This document shows positions 31,837-34,453 of a stretch of DNA of 34,453 nt, in pieces (position 1 is the first letter of the stretch; each line of letters begins with the position of its first letter). A model generated the notes under the pieces. The model was not told where the DNA came from. It saw only the letters and a program-made list of their open reading frames with translations, and ran no database searches. This stretch comes from Jiulongibacter sp. (lineage in GTDB: Bacteria; Bacteroidota; Bacteroidia; Cytophagales; Spirosomataceae). The stretch spans positions 1,005 through 35,457 of the forward strand of contig JAHEBN010000022.1 in NCBI GenBank assembly GCA_024645245.1, read 5' to 3'. The position numbers were made by a program, and so were the translations under genes.

Positions 31837-34453
31837 ATGGATATTGAACAATTGACAGCGGAACTCGCTGCCCACGATTTAGAATTGGTAATTGGTCTGG
31901 AAACGCATATCAGGCTGAATACTAAATCTAAATTATTCTGTGCTTGTCCGAATCAGGAAAGTGAAGTGCCCAATACCAATATTTGCCCGGTTTGTACCGG
32001 CCAAATGGGCGTTTTGCCAGCTATTAATAAAGAGGCGATTCGTAAAGCAATTTATTTTGGGAAGGCTGTGAATTCAAGTTTTAAGAATGAAGTAATATGC
32101 TGGGATAGAAAGCATTATGAATATCCCGATTCACCAAAAAATTTCCAGCTTACTCAATTCCAAAGTCCGATAATACCGGATGGAGAAGTAAAATGTTTTC
32201 GGGAAGATGGCAGCACTTTTAGTGTGGAATTGGAGCAGGTACATCTGGAAGAAGATGCGGCAAAATTGATGCACGAAAGAAATCAGACACTTGTTGATTT
32301 CAACAAAGCGGGTGTACCATTGATTGAAGTGGTGACAAAGCCGGTAATTCAAAATATTAAGGATGCTGCTACTTATGCTCAATATTTGCAGAGAATCGTT
32401 CAAAACCTGGGTATTTCAGAGGCCAACCTGGAGAAAGGGGAGTTTAAGTCGGACGTCAGCGTATCCTTACGTAAAAAAGGAAGTGAGGATTTGAATCCAC
32501 GCACCGAAATCAAAAACCTGAACTCGTTTAAGTTTATGATGGAGGCTTTGGTGGAAGAAATCGCCAAGCAATTGGATTACCTGAAGGAACATAAAAAATT
32601 CCGCCCAGATCAAACTACTGTGCTTTGGGACGAAAACCTGAAGCAAACGAAAACGATGCGTAAAAAGGAATTTGCAGCAGATTATCGTTATGCTTTAGAA
32701 CCGGATATCCCTTTTGTCAATATCAAGAAACAAACTGATCTGATTTCGGTTGATGCAAGTCTTTTGCCTTACTCTATTGAATCTACTTTGATTTCGGGAG
32801 GAGTAAGACCAGTTGATGCTAAATTTTTCACGTCTGATCCGGTGAGGTCTAAGGTTTTCCTGGCTATAAATGAACAAGTAGGAGATACCCTTTTTGTTGC
32901 CAAAACTTTACTCAATAATTTTAAGCCTGAGGAGTATATCCAAATTGGTAATTTGCCAGCTTTTGGTCTGGTTTTTACTGAATTGAAGCAGGAAAAAATC
33001 ACCTTAGTTTTATTTCAAAATGCTATTAAAGAGTTATTAAATAACCCGGATTTTGATTTCAAAACCTATTTTAACGAAAATTCTATAAGTGAAGAATCGC
33101 TTCATTTGGCTATTGAAGAGGTAATACACGCAAATCAATCAACGGCATCAGAAATCAAGGCTGGAAACGTAGGGAAAGCTGGTATTTTGGTGGGTCATGT
33201 AATTCAGAAGGTCGGTAAAGGAGCTTCAGGAAAAGTTGTTCGCGAAAAAATATTGGAGCAATTGGCTGCCGATTTAGCCGCTGAAAATTTGGCTAATGAA
33301 AAGATAGGTAATATATCCACTAAACCGATAAAACAAACAGTCTCAGAAGATGAAGAACTGCCTGTTACAGAAATTATAATTAAAGAACAGTATCACAGTC
33401 ATTTGATTGTTGATATTACAGAAGTTACATTAAACCAGCAAATATCGGTGGCAGGCTGGGTAGCCAGCGTACGCGATCATGGTGATCTGGTATTTGTTGA
33501 CTTGCGAGACAATAGCTATGAGGTACTTCAGATTCGGATGGACCGTTCCAATTTTAAAAATCTGGATGAACTTGCCAAGCTAAAGCCCGAGTCCGTAATT
33601 ATGGCAACTGGTGTGGTTATAAAAAGGGAAGAAGATGATTTTAATCCGGGCATTCGTACCGGAAGCATTGAGTTGGATTCAAGTAAAGTAGAAATTTTGA
33701 ATCTGGCTCGTACTTTACCATTTGAAATAAAAAGGGCGAATAAGTCGAATGAAAATGTAAGATTTAAATATAAGTTTTTAGATCACCGAAACGCTGAGGT
33801 AAGGCAAGCGATAGTTAACAGGCATCGCGTAATAAAGCTTATTCGCGATATACTTGATGAAGAGCGATTTATCGAAATAGAAACGCCAATACTTACCGCC
33901 GGCACGGATGAAGGTGCAAGGGAGTTTATAGTACCAAGTAGAAAATATCCGGGTAAATTTTACACTTTACCTCAGGCACCACAACAGTTTAAGCAAATGC
34001 TTATGGTTGGTGGATTTGAAAGGTATTTTCAAATAGCCCGTTGTTTCCGTGATGAAGATTCAAGAGGAGATCGTCAGCCGGAATTCACCCAGTTAGATAT
34101 TGAAATGGCTTTTGTTAGTATGCAAGAGGTCATTGACGTCAATACCAAACTTTTCAGAAATATTGTGGAGAAAATCTACGGTAATAAATGGAAATTATTT
34201 CCTTTCCGCGTGCTGGATTATTATGAATCCATGGAAAAATACGGCTGCGACAGGCCGGATCTTCGATTTGGACTGGAAATGCAAAATATTACCGAAATTG
34301 TTTCAAGTACAGATTTTCAGGTTTTTGCAAAACCAATTGAGCAGGGTGGCATTGTTAAATGTATCAAAGTAGATGGTGCCTTGCAAAAGACCCGGTTATC
34401 GAAAGGTCAGATAGAAAAACTAACTTCCATTGCTCAGGAGCATGGTTTGGGCG
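31837..34453 (+). CDS. gatB-aspS: GatB-AspRS fusion: amidotransferase subunit B fused to aspartyl-tRNA synthetase (3' end beyond window)
   Basis: One uninterrupted frame of at least 872 codons, open to the window end. Residues about 1-480 are complete GatB: 'LVIGLETHIRLN', the zinc cysteines 'FCACPN' and 'NICPVCTGQMG', 'WDRKHYEYPDSPKNFQLTQF', 'LEEDAAKLMH', 'FNKAGVPLIEVVTKP' and 'PRTEIKNLNSFKF', then the tRNA-binding YqeY tail ending near 'GKASGKVVREKI'-type sequence. Residues about 480-518 are a polar linker. From about 519 comes bacterial AspRS: OB-fold 'SVAGWVASVRDHGDLVFVDLRD', class II motifs 'FIEIETPILTAGTDEGAREF', 'YTLPQAPQQFKQMLMVGG', 'FQIARCFRDEDSRGDRQPEF', and the beginning of the GAD insertion. 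His548 matches the His31 of non-discriminating AspRS (Leu in discriminating forms). Inference: it aspartylates tRNA(Asn) and amidates it in one particle. Confidence 0.93.
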   Translation, partial: MDIEQLTAELAAHDLELVIGLETHIRLNTKSKLFCACPNQESEVPNTNICPVCTGQMGVLPAINKEAIRKAIYFGKAVNSSFKNEVICWDRKHYEYPDSPKNFQLTQFQSPIIPDGEVKCFREDGSTFSVELEQVHLEEDAAKLMHERNQTLVDFNKAGVPLIEVVTKPVIQNIKDAATYAQYLQRIVQNLGISEANLEKGEFKSDVSVSLRKKGSEDLNPRTEIKNLNSFKFMMEALVEEIAKQLDYLKEHKKFRPDQTTVLWDENLKQTKTMRKKEFAADYRYALEPDIPFVNIKKQTDLISVDASLLPYSIESTLISGGVRPVDAKFFTSDPVRSKVFLAINEQVGDTLFVAKTLLNNFKPEEYIQIGNLPAFGLVFTELKQEKITLVLFQNAIKELLNNPDFDFKTYFNENSISEESLHLAIEEVIHANQSTASEIKAGNVGKAGILVGHVIQKVGKGASGKVVREKILEQLAADLAAENLANEKIGNISTKPIKQTVSEDEELPVTEIIIKEQYHSHLIVDITEVTLNQQISVAGWVASVRDHGDLVFVDLRDNSYEVLQIRMDRSNFKNLDELAKLKPESVIMATGVVIKREEDDFNPGIRTGSIELDSSKVEILNLARTLPFEIKRANKSNENVRFKYKFLDHRNAEVRQAIVNRHRVIKLIRDILDEERFIEIETPILTAGTDEGAREFIVPSRKYPGKFYTLPQAPQQFKQMLMVGGFERYFQIARCFRDEDSRGDRQPEFTQLDIEMAFVSMQEVIDVNTKLFRNIVEKIYGNKWKLFPFRVLDYYESMEKYGCDRPDLRFGLEMQNITEIVSSTDFQVFAKPIEQGGIVKCIKVDGALQKTRLSKGQIEKLTSIAQEHGLG

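Noticed and set aside
1-34453. tRNA genes, CRISPR arrays, IS elements, prophage or integrase genes
   Set aside because: No cloverleaf-like T-arm motifs with matching acceptor stems, no regularly spaced repeats and no transposase- or integrase-like proteins were seen on either strand. A computational scan (tRNAscan, CRISPR finder) would be decisive.

Overview
The window looks like an ordinary chromosomal stretch from a Bacteroidota (Bacteroidetes) bacterium, probably Cytophagales-like. The base composition is AT-rich. There is a type IX secretion C-terminal sorting domain, and several genes have a TAnnTTTG (-7-like) box rather than a sigma70 promoter. Shine-Dalgarno sequences are hard to see. 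Genes are densely packed with many ATGA/TAATG overlaps. I see no tRNA, rRNA, CRISPR array, insertion sequence or prophage, and no gene-free stretch longer than 300 bases.

Layout. 1-824: 3' end of a large secreted FnIII/T9SS protein with its terminator. 890-5242: a translationally coupled thiolase-like protein and acyl-CoA ligase, then a TonB-dependent receptor. 5239-8377: envelope and pterin genes (hldD on the minus strand; then queD-like, lpxB and a lipoprotein as a tight plus-strand operon). 8483-9928: a stand-alone sufB. 10009-12797: a DUF5694 protein facing a carbamoylputrescine amidase/Ldh2-family dehydrogenase pair. 12951-17021: MuiA/DUF4139 protein, DUF502 membrane protein, a small secreted protein and aroA. 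17100-18581: an FMN/Fe-S glutamate-synthase-domain protein. 18583-23147: a branched-chain acyl-CoA (leucine-type) degradation block, with a carboxylase beta subunit divergent from acyl-CoA dehydrogenase, HMG-CoA lyase and an enoyl-CoA hydratase/isomerase. 23144-26903: a minus-strand operon of a HerA-like ATPase, a P-loop kinase, folD and a trypsin-like protease. 26993-27832: a small membrane protein and a NUMOD4/HNH-like protein with a C-terminal helix-turn-helix. 27950-29082: a broken aminopeptidase P gene. 29084-29890: a DUF1460 protein. 30163 to the end: the tRNA-dependent amidotransferase operon gatC-gatA-gatB.

The most interesting feature is at the right edge. The gatB reading frame runs without a stop through a short polar linker into a bacterial-type aspartyl-tRNA synthetase, and continues past the window end. 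The synthetase part carries a His at the position associated with non-discriminating AspRS enzymes. Together with the upstream divergent gatC and gatA, this looks like a covalently assembled Asn-tRNA transamidosome: one polypeptide would both mischarge tRNA(Asn) with Asp and deliver it for amidation. A nested 55-nt inverted repeat overlapping a promoter-like box lies just upstream of this operon.

Other points of interest are an out-of-frame internal deletion in pepP, a thiolase lacking its second catalytic Cys, an isolated sufB, an enoyl-CoA hydratase-family protein with only one of the two usual Glu residues, and a perfect 12-bp palindrome upstream of the HNH/HTH gene. All functional calls are made by eye from sequence motifs; no database search was run.
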